8,339 nt of DNA from Promethearchaeota archaeon (GTDB lineage: Archaea; Asgardarchaeota; Lokiarchaeia; Sigyniarchaeales; SOKP01): assembly GCA_030605895.1 (NCBI GenBank), contig JAUWHL010000283.1, forward strand, positions 1 to 8,339, in the 5' to 3' direction. The notes beneath the pieces were generated by a model. It was not told the DNA's origin. It did not search any database and was given only the letters and a program-made list of their open reading frames with translations. Shown piece by piece: positions 1-6,599 of the stretch (positions within the stretch are counted from its first letter, which is position 1; each line of letters opens with the position of its first letter). The position numbers and the translations under genes are program-made.

Positions 1-339
1 GATTATCAGGAAAAAGAAGAATGTTGTGGTTGGGGAGCATCCCAAATAGTAATTCATCCAAACGATGCCTTAAAAGGTACATATAAAAAACTCAAAAGTG
101 CTGAAAATGTTGAAGCAGATTTTTTACTGATGCCTTGTCCAACTTGTTTATATACACTTAGTAAACCAGAATTTAGAGATGAGATTAGCATATTATTTGG
201 TGAAAAATTAGATATTCCTACTATTCATTTAAATGAATTAATTGCTATATTGCGAGGATGCGAAGAAGAACGATGTATTACCCTTAGGCGAAAAACTCCT
301 CGCTTGGATGAAATCTTTGAAATTATAACAAAAGAATAG
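1..339 (+). CDS. HdrB-like CCG-domain protein, C-terminal part (5' end outside window)
   Basis: Frame 1 is open from the first base to the TAG at 337-339, giving 112 residues of a protein that starts upstream of the window. Residues 8-10 read CCG and a CPTC motif lies at residues 46-49. The 36 residues between the Cys pair and the CxxC match the CC-X35-36-CxxC half of the CCG domain (PF02754). That domain is found in heterodisulfide reductase subunit B and in related subunits of succinate dehydrogenase and glycolate oxidase. In HdrB these cysteines hold noncubane iron-sulfur clusters that reduce the CoM-S-S-CoB disulfide, so a cytosolic electron-transfer role is likely. The residues following the CxxC (hydrophobic stretch, then a PTIHLNELIA segment) fit an HdrB C terminus. 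The substrate cannot be told from this fragment, and HdrA or HdrC partners would lie outside the window. An internal ATG at 130 is not the start, because the conserved CCG lies before it. Confidence 0.8.
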   Translation, partial: DYQEKEECCGWGASQIVIHPNDALKGTYKKLKSAENVEADFLLMPCPTCLYTLSKPEFRDEISILFGEKLDIPTIHLNELIAILRGCEEERCITLRRKTPRLDEIFEIITKE

Positions 340-421
340 TCTATTTTGTGTTAATGATCTTAAAATTGCGATCTTATATAATCCCAGAAATGCTTATTTT
401 ATTATGAAATAAATATTGCCC

Positions 422-910
422 TTACTCTCTTCTCGAAAAAGCTCCTAATACGATTAAAGCTGCTCCAATAAACGGACCAATCACTCCAAAAGAAGGCTTA
501 TAGCCCCCTCCAGTAGTAATCCAGTGATTGTAACCATATTCATTATAAAAGAATTCCATCATAACAATCCACCATAGAGTAGCTGCTATTACTATTCCTG
601 CTATTATAATCATCTTCCATCTGAGCTTCTTATAATTAAGTGAAGCTCTAGTATAAGTAATGGTAAGTGTAATTGCTATTAAAGAACTCGAAAAAATAGT
701 TAACGCAAGTATCGTAGAGATTATAACTAAAGTCAAATCTGTTCTTAGAAGAAAAATCGCAACTGGTTCTACATCGACACCTATTTACGTCATCCAAACG
801 AAATAGGTTGTAGCAGTCTCATCATTATAACTGGTTGGAGTCATAATTGAAATAATTACAAGTAATGCTCCAACAATATTTAATATCCAAAGATAATTTC
901 TAATTCTCAT
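422..910 (-). pseudogene. Four-helix membrane protein gene interrupted by an in-frame TAA
   Basis: An ATG at 910, preceded by AGGA five bases upstream, opens a frame of 41 codons that ends at a TAA (785-787). The same frame then continues without a break for 120 codons to the TAA at 422-424. Restoring codon 42 gives a 162-residue protein with four hydrophobic helices, at about residues 6-23, 59-82, 97-114 and 142-158. A loop of about 35 mostly polar residues follows the first helix, and the C terminus is charged (SRRE). The part after the stop begins with I-G-V-D-V-E-P and has no convincing start: the first start-like codon is a TTG at 736 that already lies in helix 2. One C-to-T change (CAA to TAA, Gln42) would explain the interruption. 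It could be a genuine nonsense mutation, an assembly error, or stop readthrough. I do not recognise the family. Confidence 0.72.
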
Positions 911-949
911 AATAATCCTATAATAAATGTAATTTCAGATATCAAAGTT

Positions 950-963
950 GTATATATTAAAAA
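950..963 (-). promoter_or_regulatory. TATA-like promoter element of the interrupted membrane protein gene
   Basis: On the minus strand this reads TTTTTAATATATAC, a good archaeal TATA-type element. It is centred about 46 bases before the ATG at 910. A transcript start about 27 bases downstream would leave a leader of roughly 20 bases containing the AGGA at 916-919. This supports 910 as the true start of the interrupted gene. It is a pattern match only. Confidence 0.4.
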
Positions 964-1152
964 TGTTTGGTCTTTTACAAGTCATTATTCGCAATTTTAA
1001 TGTGATTAAACTAATGTAGATCCAAATACCTTCTAAAGAAGAAATTACTGTGTGGATAACTGAAATTATTTGAAAAATCGATAATAACAAGGGAATAATT
1101 TGAGAATAAAAAACTTAAAAACTCACATAATGCTTCACAAACGGGTATTTAG

Positions 1153-1164
1153 TATAATTTAAAT
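1153..1164 (+). promoter_or_regulatory. TATA-like promoter element of the EamA transporter gene
   Basis: TATAATTTAAAT lies here, centred about 52 bases before the ATG at 1211. A start about 27 bases downstream, near 1185, leaves a leader of about 26 bases. It also places the alternative TTG start at 1172 upstream of the transcript, which favours the ATG. The same arrangement (TATAATTTA core and about 25-base leader) is seen at the zinc-ribbon gene. Confidence 0.4.
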
Positions 1165-1210
1165 TCTAATTTTGTTTTCTACAATTACGATCAGTTTAAT
1201 ATGTGAAACA

Positions 1211-2128
1211 ATGGTAGAAAATACAAAATCTAAGAGGTCATCAAAACTAAGTACAATCGCAATAGTTCTATTAATTCTCACGACTGTACTCTGGGGTACG
1301 TCATTTATTATTACTAAAAATATAACAGAGGATGTCCCAATTTTCTTATATCTTGGTTTAAGGTTCTCAATTGCTCTTTTTGGATTTATTCCTTTTTTTC
1401 CGCATTTGAAAAAGCTAAATAAAAAGATTATTTGGATGGGGCTTATAACAGGATTATTATATTTCTTTGGAATTGTTTTTCAAACCATTGGACTCCAATC
1501 TACAACCGCAGGAAAAACTGGTTTTATCACGGGATTAAGTACCGTAATTGTCCCTTTCTTAACATGGATAACTTTTAAAAAACCTCTACGTTTGAGAGTA
1601 TGGCTTGCGGTTATATTATCAACTGTCGGAATGGCGTTTCTATTATTAGAAGGGGCCTCTGGATTAATTATTGGAGATATTTTAGTATTGATATGTTCAT
1701 TTTTCTTTGCTCTTTATATTGTGTTAAATGATAAATACGTTCGCCTTGTTGATATCTATCTTTATTCAATTGTTCAAGTTCTTATTATTTCCGCATCCAG
1801 TTTTATTTGTTCTCTATTTCTCAAAGAGTCTTATAATTTTGCGTCATTTCATCCCTCATTTTGGTATGTTATGATTTATATGGGTATTGCGGTTATGACA
1901 CTCACACTCCTATTTCAAAATTGGAGTCAACAATATCAAGGACCAACTATAACAGCAATCATTTTTACGCTTGAACCTGTATTTGCAGTTCTATTTGGAT
2001 TCTTAATTGGAAATGAAATACTCTCATTATTTGGTTGGATTGGTTGTGTGCTAATCTTTATTGCAATTCTTATAACTGTTATTAAAAATAAAAATAGCAT
2101 AGGAGAAATTAAAGAATATTCATCCTAG
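1211..2128 (+). CDS. EamA-family (DMT superfamily) permease
   Basis: This 305-residue integral membrane protein has the length and ten-helix pattern of drug/metabolite transporters, with two EamA domains at about residues 14-146 and 154-292. Family-typical features are WGTSF in the first helix (28-32), an Arg in the second helix region (R51), TTAGKTGFITGL (98-109) and LEPVFAVLFGFLIGNE (254-269). The C terminus is short and charged. EamA permeases move small metabolites such as amino acids or other organic solutes across the cytoplasmic membrane; the substrate cannot be inferred here. The motif set resembles a family common in bacteria, so transfer is possible but untested. The frame is open back to a TTG at 1172, but I prefer the ATG at 1211: the extra 13 residues are not family-like and the TATA element would exclude the TTG. 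No strong ribosome-binding site is visible. It is transcribed alone, with no co-oriented gene close by. Confidence 0.88.
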   Translation: MVENTKSKRSSKLSTIAIVLLILTTVLWGTSFIITKNITEDVPIFLYLGLRFSIALFGFIPFFPHLKKLNKKIIWMGLITGLLYFFGIVFQTIGLQSTTAGKTGFITGLSTVIVPFLTWITFKKPLRLRVWLAVILSTVGMAFLLLEGASGLIIGDILVLICSFFFALYIVLNDKYVRLVDIYLYSIVQVLIISASSFICSLFLKESYNFASFHPSFWYVMIYMGIAVMTLTLLFQNWSQQYQGPTITAIIFTLEPVFAVLFGFLIGNEILSLFGWIGCVLIFIAILITVIKNKNSIGEIKEYSS

Positions 2129-2290
2129 AACCATTTTACGGGTTAAATTTACTTAGATATACCATTTTGACACATTTAATAAAAAGTACGTGAGGAAATC
2201 CAAAAATTTTTACTTAGCGATTTATTTAAATAAATATATCTTTATATTATAAATAAGGGTTGTTTTATCGGTAAATTATTATTTTATAGG

Positions 2291-2317
2291 TATAATTTAT
2301 TGATCAAACTTTTTGAT
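2291..2317 (+). promoter_or_regulatory. TATA-like element with adjacent inverted repeat, zinc-ribbon gene
   Basis: TATAATTTAT at 2291-2300 is placed to start a transcript near 2322, about 25 bases before the ATG at 2347. Immediately downstream, ATCAAA (2303-2308) and TTTGAT (2312-2317) form a 6-bp inverted repeat with a 3-base spacer. That is between the TATA box and the predicted start, where archaeal repressors commonly bind. A 16-bp AT-only palindrome (2220-2235) lies further up and could be another TATA region. Both may be chance in such AT-rich DNA. Confidence 0.3.
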
Positions 2318-2346
2318 AGAATAATCAGATATACGTGAAACTATAC

Positions 2347-2505
2347 ATGTCTGCACCTAAATTAAAACAAAAAGACTTATCTATATGTACTAAGTGCGGG
2401 AATGTTATGGTAAACAGAATGATACGCACCAATAATTCTGATGAAGTTATATTCCAAAAAGCCTTACAATGTATCGTTTGTAGATATTGGGTTGCTCGAG
2501 ATTAA
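2347..2505 (+). CDS. Small zinc-ribbon protein, 52 residues
   Basis: An ATG opens a 52-codon frame ending in TAA. The protein has two CxxC pairs, C14-T-K-C17 and C42-I-V-C45, separated by 24 residues. This is the four-cysteine layout of a zinc ribbon, with the first knuckle followed by G-N and the second by R-Y-W, both typical of beta-hairpin zinc knuckles. The N terminus is Lys-rich (KLKQK). Such mini-ribbons in archaea bind nucleic acid or act as small subunits of transcription or ribosome complexes, but no specific family is recognised. The coding case rests on the paired Cys motifs, a TATA element upstream and a poly-T stop downstream. It stands alone and runs convergent with the structured RNA on the opposite strand. 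Confidence 0.75.
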   Translation: MSAPKLKQKDLSICTKCGNVMVNRMIRTNNSDEVIFQKALQCIVCRYWVARD

Positions 2506-2528
2506 TCTTTTTTAAATTTATTTGAAAA

Positions 2529-2565
2529 ATTGTTAAAATACTTAACAATACTAAGCTCCTTTTTT
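2529..2565 (+). terminator. Hairpin plus T-run terminator after the zinc-ribbon gene
   Basis: ATTGTTAA (2529-2536) and TTAACAAT (2542-2549) form a perfect 8-bp inverted repeat with a 5-base loop, 24 bases after the stop codon. A run of six T follows at 2560-2565. Archaeal termination depends mainly on T-runs, so the T-run may be the working part and the hairpin an aid. Confidence 0.5.
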
Positions 2566-2595
2566 AATATTATTAAATTTCCCTCGATTAAATGT

Positions 2596-2612
2596 AAAAA
2601 AAAGGAAGGGAA
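2596..2612 (-). terminator. 3' arm of closing helix plus U8, end of the structured RNA
   Basis: On the minus strand, TTCCCTTCC (2612-2604) is followed at once by eight T (2603-2596). The helix partner lies 130 bases upstream, so this serves as both the RNA's closing stem and its stop signal. A run of eight U alone is a good archaeal terminator. Confidence 0.6.
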
Positions 2613-2750
2613 AAGAAACTCCCGCTAAATTTTTAAAATCAGGGAGAGAATTAAACTCCTTAGAGTTTAATAGAGGGCGAATTTTGGCGACCTCCCGAAT
2701 TGAGATAATCTATCCAATGTTGGCAAGAGTTTATCTATGAATTCCCTTCC
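2596..2750 (-). ncRNA. Candidate stand-alone structured RNA, about 147 nt plus U8 tail
   Basis: Numbering the RNA from 2750 as nt 1, GGAAGGGAA (nt 1-9) pairs perfectly with UUCCCUUCC (nt 139-147), and U8 follows directly. Inside this closing helix I can draw four more. AGAUAA (15-20) pairs with UUAUCU (43-48), capped by UCU/AGA and CCA/UGG. GAGG (57-60) pairs with CCUC (75-78), with an inner CG/CG. UUAAACUC (81-88) pairs with GAGUUUAA (93-100) around a UAAG loop. CUCCC (105-109) pairs with GGGAG (128-132). By my count 57 of 147 bases are G or C (39%), against 15 of 80 in 2521-2600. Strand choice rests on the U8 tail and on a TATA-like element centred about 27 bases before nt 1; the plus strand offers a weaker tail. 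It contains no open frame of note. It is not recognisable as tRNA, 5S rRNA, SRP RNA or RNase P RNA. Function unknown. Confidence 0.65.
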
Positions 2751-2771
2751 GTTAGTTACTAATATCTTTTG

Positions 2772-2783
2772 TTTAAATTTAAA
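2772..2783 (-). promoter_or_regulatory. TATA-like promoter element of the structured RNA
   Basis: On the minus strand the sequence is TTTAAATTTAAA, preceded by ACC. Its centre is about 27 bases before the G at 2750, the usual archaeal TATA-to-start distance, and the RNA would then begin with GGAAGGG exactly at the start of its closing helix. The agreement of promoter, helix and tail is the reason for calling an independent RNA gene rather than a 3' untranslated region of the gene ending at 2927. Confidence 0.55.
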
Positions 2784-2926
2784 GGTGATTCTTATATTTT
2801 ATTTATGTTCCAATATCGAGAACAAGTTTTATGACATATTTGGGTACATAATTTGAAATTTTTGTGTAAAAGTTTTCGTGATAATCTTTTTAAAATTGGT
2901 AATATCTACTAAGAGGTGAATTGATT

Positions 2927-3733
2927 TTATTTTAAAAGTTCTCTAATATTAATTTTTAATCCATCTTCAGCAGCAATGACATTTTTGATATTTGTGTGAA
3001 CTTGAAGTTTTTTTACTTGGCTAGGGACATAATTTTTTGTCGATCGAGGGCTGTCCATATATGATCCGAAATGAGTAATGATAAGACTATCAAGTGGAGG
3101 TATGATTTTATTTAGGTAAGGAATTACCTCATCAGTACATAAATGTCTTTTACATACTATTGAGTTTGGTCGCAAAAGATTAAGAACTAGTATATTGACA
3201 CCAGAAAATTCTTCCGAAAAGCCATCATATACCATTGTGTCGCTTGTAAATGCTAAAGAATAATTCTTAAGTTTAAATTTGATCCCAAAACCTTCATTTT
3301 TAGGAGAATGGACGACTTTAGTAGCTTTAATTTCTACGCCTTTATAATTGAAAATATCTCCTTGTTTAAAATTTACTACTTCTTCAAGCATGTTAAGATG
3401 GTAATCAGAAATATATCTAAGTATTTCATTTGTGGTAATTAGAGTGCCTTTCTTATAATAATTATATTTTCTATCATGTAAGTTTTCTCGTGAACTTTCA
3501 ATTATAGCACTCAAGTCATTATAATGGTCGACATGAGCATGTGAAGCTATAAAGAGTTCTGTTTTAATAGGATCTTCTTGATATTGATTAATTTTGACAA
3601 TAGCGCCAGGTCCAGGATCTATATGAGATTGAATATCATTAAATTTATAGATAATCCCTCCTGTGGCTCTATATTGTGTTCTGATATGATGTCGACCTCC
3701 TCCAGAACCAAGAATTACTAATTCATCATCCAT
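2927..3733 (-). CDS. Metallo-beta-lactamase-fold hydrolase
   Basis: The 268-residue product has the full MBL-fold metal set: SHAHVDH (H65, H67, D69, H70), H142, D165 in the S-D-T strand and H221 in T-H-F-G. This predicts a binuclear metal (usually zinc) hydrolase. The N-terminal G-S-G-G-G-R-H-H and TGG...DPGPG stretches (residues 9-16, 24-43) resemble the PhnP/RNase Z-like Lactamase_B_2 branch. Such enzymes act on phosphodiesters or other esters, so nuclease or phosphodiesterase activity is possible, but the substrate is unknown. RNase Z itself is unlikely, since no exosite arm is visible. There is no signal peptide or membrane segment, so it is cytosolic. The ATG at 3733 lies 15 bases after the GTPase stop, so the two are probably co-transcribed. 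No clear ribosome-binding site is visible in that gap. Length is normal for the fold. Confidence 0.85.
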   Translation of the reverse strand: MDDELVILGSGGGRHHIRTQYRATGGIIYKFNDIQSHIDPGPGAIVKINQYQEDPIKTELFIASHAHVDHYNDLSAIIESSRENLHDRKYNYYKKGTLITTNEILRYISDYHLNMLEEVVNFKQGDIFNYKGVEIKATKVVHSPKNEGFGIKFKLKNYSLAFTSDTMVYDGFSEEFSGVNILVLNLLRPNSIVCKRHLCTDEVIPYLNKIIPPLDSLIITHFGSYMDSPRSTKNYVPSQVKKLQVHTNIKNVIAAEDGLKINIRELLK

Positions 3734-3748
3734 AATAGAACAAATCTA

Positions 3749-4264
3749 TTATCCACTTATGTTCATTAATTGTTTTGAGATTATTTCAAATACTTTTTCA
3801 ACGTTATATCCTATTTTGGCTGAAGTTTTTATGTAATCTATCATATTAAAGGTATTCTTCAAATTTATAGCACTATCGTCATCAACAGCAATTAGATCAC
3901 CTAAATCCAGTTTTGTTCCTACAAGAATAATTGGTAAATTTATATCATGTATTCGAGCAATATTTACCCATTCTAAAATATCCTTTATAATAGGCATTCG
4001 GGTTAAATCGAATAAGAGAAGCGCTCCCCGTGCTCCCGTTATAAAGTTTTCAAGAAGATGTCTAAATCGTTCTTGCCCTCCTAAATCCCATAATTGGAGA
4101 TGGCATTGTGAGTTATCAAAAGAAATCTTTTTAGTATAGAAATCAACTCCTACGGTCATAATCGAACTTTCGTCGAACATTCCATCGACATATCGCCTTA
4201 ACAACGAAGTCTTTCCCGCTGAGGCATTTCCAGCTATTAAAATTTTAAAAATATAGTTCTTCAT
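3749..4264 (-). CDS. Ras/Rab-like small GTPase
   Basis: This 171-residue protein is a complete small G domain of the Ras superfamily, a family greatly expanded in Asgard archaea. G1 is GNASAGKT (12-19), G2 uses T37 in M-T-V-G-V-D, G3 is WDLGGQE (59-65) with the catalytic Gln at Q64, G4 is TKLD (117-120) and G5 is TSAK (147-150). G3 reads D-L-G-G, nearer the Arf-type D-V-G-G than the Rab D-T-A-G. G4 has Thr where most have Asn, as in Rho proteins (TKLD). The position equivalent to Ras Gly12 is Ala14, which is not unusual outside Ras. The protein ends NISG with no cysteine prenylation motif and has no membrane helix, so membrane attachment would need a partner. It is the first gene of a probable two-gene operon with the MBL hydrolase. 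Its regulators and effectors are not evident. Confidence 0.92.
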   Translation of the reverse strand: MKNYIFKILIAGNASAGKTSLLRRYVDGMFDESSIMTVGVDFYTKKISFDNSQCHLQLWDLGGQERFRHLLENFITGARGALLLFDLTRMPIIKDILEWVNIARIHDINLPIILVGTKLDLGDLIAVDDDSAINLKNTFNMIDYIKTSAKIGYNVEKVFEIISKQLMNISG

Positions 4265-4303
4265 GAGTGAATGGGTTATTTATTTACTAAATGAAAAACC
4301 ACT

Positions 4304-4315
4304 TATTTATTTTAA
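4304..4315 (-). promoter_or_regulatory. TATA-like element before the GTPase gene
   Basis: In the 79-base gap after the methyltransferase, the minus strand reads TTAAAATAAATA, centred about 45 bases before the GTPase ATG. A start about 27 bases on would leave a leader of about 18 bases. This suggests that the GTPase-hydrolase pair has its own promoter, though read-through from the methyltransferase is possible, as no strong T-run is seen in the gap. Confidence 0.3.
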
Positions 4316-4343
4316 TACGTTAAAATTCACTTTAATTCTAATT

Positions 4344-6599
4344 TTAATTATTTCCTAGTTCTCGAATCAATATTTCATCAATTTGAGAAAAAATAGGTTT
4401 CAAATTTTCATTTAATACACTTTGAATTTTAAATTTGGTAGGATTAGAAGTATTATTTTCAATAAAGGCATTAATTATCTTTTTCGCTATTGATTGACCC
4501 TTTTTCCCTAATTCAGTTAATTTCTGATGATTATTATTATTAGTTTCAAATTTCTTAATAGGAAAATCGAGAGGAAGCTTAAAAATATGTCTTGAGCTCT
4601 TAACGATTTTTATTTGCTTTGTGAGAATATTTGAATTTAATATAGCAGATAAGTAATGCGCCTCTTCAAGATTTTTAGTCGCATAGAAGCATAAATCACC
4701 TGTGATTAAATAATCTCCTTGTACTACAGCAGCGTTTAGTATAGAACCTGAGTTATTATAAACAACTTTAATTTTCGATTTTTGTCTTAAGTTTATTAAT
4801 TTGGACCATCGATTTAAGTTATCCATCAATGTTTCATGTTTAGTTGTGGCTTTTTTATTTTTCCTATAAACATCATTGATTTTATCATAAAAGAGTTTGG
4901 CGTGGTTCTCTAAACTATCATACGTAAAACTTAAATCGGATTTCTTAAGTGGTAAAAATACATCATAGTAATTGTATACATGGAACTTAACTAACTCAGT
5001 GCTCTTAATAACTTTGAATATATAATCTCTCTCAACAACGACATTCTCAAATTCTGTTTTATTCCAAGGTACTTTTGCTCTTTTAAAAATTCGCATATCA
5101 GGATTAATTTTCCTTAAACTGCCATTAACATTTTTAAATTTAATAAATATTAGATTTCGAGGATTTAAATCTGCTCCTTTATGAAAAAGCTGTTTATAAT
5201 AGCTTTCTCTAATAGGTAATAGATTTTTAATGTTTTCTTTTGAGATGAGTTTCTTTGTATATACTTTTCCCCCTTTTTTTTCAATTGAATAAGGTACTAA
5301 AGGGACTACTTTATCTAATTTTAGATCAATTGGCTTAAAATAGTCCACACCCTCAAATTCATTCTCTAAGGTAAAATGGTAAGATTTAATTTCTTCAATT
5401 GAGTTTTCAAGATTCTCTCTTCTTTTTTGCCCAAATAAGCAGATAAAATCGATATTAAATATATTCTGTATTTTTTTATCGAAAGTCCAAATTTTTATAT
5501 CCGAGAATCCTTTAAAATTACGGAATCTAGATGCATGAGAACCTGTAATAACACCTTTCGTTATGACAAAGAATATTTTACCCTCATCTTTTACGAAAGA
5601 TTCTTTTGCTTTATTAAAGAATAGAGTCGATATTTCTAAATTTAGGAGATTTTTCGGTAATGGTTTTATTTCTAATTCTTCCGCCAATATTTTAACTTTA
5701 TCTTGATATTCAACAGATTCTATGTCTCGATAGGTATACCAAGGGGGATTACCAATCACTAAATCGAATCTCTCTTTGAAGATATTATTTACTTGAAATA
5801 ATGAATTAGATACATACAAATTTAATTTAATTTCAGGAATTAAATCTTTTAATAAATATAATAAATTAATTTTTGATATATAAATAGAAATTGGGTTTAT
5901 GTCATAACCAAATACTTTATTTATTGCTTTAATTTTCTTTTCTTTTGGTTCATCCAGAGAAAGAATATTCTTTACAACTTCAGATAAAAAATTTCCTGAA
6001 CCACAACAGGGATCCAGAACGGCCTCTCCAAATGAGTATATGTCTTCAACCATCCCTTTTGCTAGGAATGGCGGTGTAAAATATTCTCCTGATTTATGTC
6101 TTATGAGAGGAGATATAATGCTTTGAATTAAATAATCAAATAAATATTCTGGTTTAAGATTCAATTTAAAAATATAATCAGAAATATTCTTAATAAGCTC
6201 ATAGAAAAAAGATAAATCTTCTTTCTCAGAAATAGAGAAAAATGGATTAAAGTATCTAAACCAAAAAATATTCAGATTTCTATACTTGAGTTTTACATCC
6301 CTTTCAATTTCTCTAATTAAGTTATAAGATATTTTATTATTTTGACGGAGGTTTTTTTTTAGAATAAATTTAGAAATAAAGACATGACTAATGGAGTAGA
6401 TTAAAGCAAAAACGATGTATAGATGTAAATTAGTATGTTTTATACCATATATCTTGTCAAAATCTTTCCGCCATTCTATGAACTCGCTTTTATTATGAAT
6501 TTCGTTTTTTTTTAAAATGATTTCTAACCTATTTAGGTTATCACTGATAAGATGGAAATTTACATCTTTATTTTCTTTTGGGTTTAATAGTATAGCCAA
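4344..6599 (-). CDS. N6-adenine DNA methyltransferase, Eco57I/type IIG-like, no adjacent nuclease
   Basis: The 751-residue product carries an amino-methyltransferase core in gamma-class order. GEYFTPP (171-177) is motif X, DPCCGSGNFL (196-205) is motif I for S-adenosylmethionine, GYDINP (231-236) holds the acidic residue of motif II, and NPPWY (284-288) is the catalytic motif IV that marks N6-adenine (or N4-cytosine) methylation. Residues 1-165 are mostly helical, and I see no PD-(D/E)xK nuclease signature there. The part from about 400 onward looks like the target-recognition region of Eco57I-like enzymes: HKGADLNPR (473-481), YLSAILNSNI (649-658) and SRHIFKLPLDFP (669-680). Neighbours on both sides are unrelated, so this is either a solitary methyltransferase or one whose nuclease activity I cannot see. 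The start is a TTG, chosen because AAAGGAG lies nine bases before it and an in-frame stop lies just upstream. The product is cytosolic and DNA-binding. Confidence 0.85.
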   Translation of the reverse strand: MAILLNPKENKDVNFHLISDNLNRLEIILKKNEIHNKSEFIEWRKDFDKIYGIKHTNLHLYIVFALIYSISHVFISKFILKKNLRQNNKISYNLIREIERDVKLKYRNLNIFWFRYFNPFFSISEKEDLSFFYELIKNISDYIFKLNLKPEYLFDYLIQSIISPLIRHKSGEYFTPPFLAKGMVEDIYSFGEAVLDPCCGSGNFLSEVVKNILSLDEPKEKKIKAINKVFGYDINPISIYISKINLLYLLKDLIPEIKLNLYVSNSLFQVNNIFKERFDLVIGNPPWYTYRDIESVEYQDKVKILAEELEIKPLPKNLLNLEISTLFFNKAKESFVKDEGKIFFVITKGVITGSHASRFRNFKGFSDIKIWTFDKKIQNIFNIDFICLFGQKRRENLENSIEEIKSYHFTLENEFEGVDYFKPIDLKLDKVVPLVPYSIEKKGGKVYTKKLISKENIKNLLPIRESYYKQLFHKGADLNPRNLIFIKFKNVNGSLRKINPDMRIFKRAKVPWNKTEFENVVVERDYIFKVIKSTELVKFHVYNYYDVFLPLKKSDLSFTYDSLENHAKLFYDKINDVYRKNKKATTKHETLMDNLNRWSKLINLRQKSKIKVVYNNSGSILNAAVVQGDYLITGDLCFYATKNLEEAHYLSAILNSNILTKQIKIVKSSRHIFKLPLDFPIKKFETNNNNHQKLTELGKKGQSIAKKIINAFIENNTSNPTKFKIQSVLNENLKPIFSQIDEILIRELGNN

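Larger units (their letters stand above)
911..1210. other. Divergent intergenic region
   Basis: About 300 AT-rich bases separate the minus-strand membrane protein gene from the plus-strand transporter. Apart from the two TATA-like elements annotated separately, I see no open frame with coding character, no tRNA and no strong hairpin. Two imperfect copies of an AATWATTTGA-like string occur near 1063 and 1097, which is weak in sequence this AT-rich. Confidence 0.5.

Noticed and set aside
356..376. Direct repeat GATCTTA, two copies 14 bases apart
   Set aside because: It is too short and occurs only twice. There is no third copy or mobile-element context.
422..736. Separate 104-residue membrane protein starting at a TTG
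   Set aside because: The TTG lies inside a hydrophobic helix without a ribosome-binding site, and the same frame continues upstream through one stop to a good ATG. It is read as the 3' part of an interrupted gene.
1172..1210. TTG start giving 13 extra residues on the EamA permease
   Set aside because: The extension is not family-like, and the TATA element at 1153-1164 would place the transcript start downstream of it. The ATG at 1211 is better.
2220..2235. 16-bp perfect palindrome ATTTATTTAAATAAAT
   Set aside because: It is AT-only sequence in a very AT-rich intergenic region, so it is expected by chance. At most it is part of a TATA-rich promoter.
2642..2696. tRNA-like or 5S rRNA-like element inside the structured region
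   Set aside because: There is no TTC-type T-loop, no CCA-adjacent acceptor stem and no 5S core sequence. The helix order fits neither.
2604..2750. The structured RNA read on the plus strand
   Set aside because: The helices are nearly symmetrical, but on the plus strand only an interrupted T-rich stretch follows about 17 bases later and the promoter fit is looser. The minus strand has U8 directly after the helix and a TATA element at the right distance.
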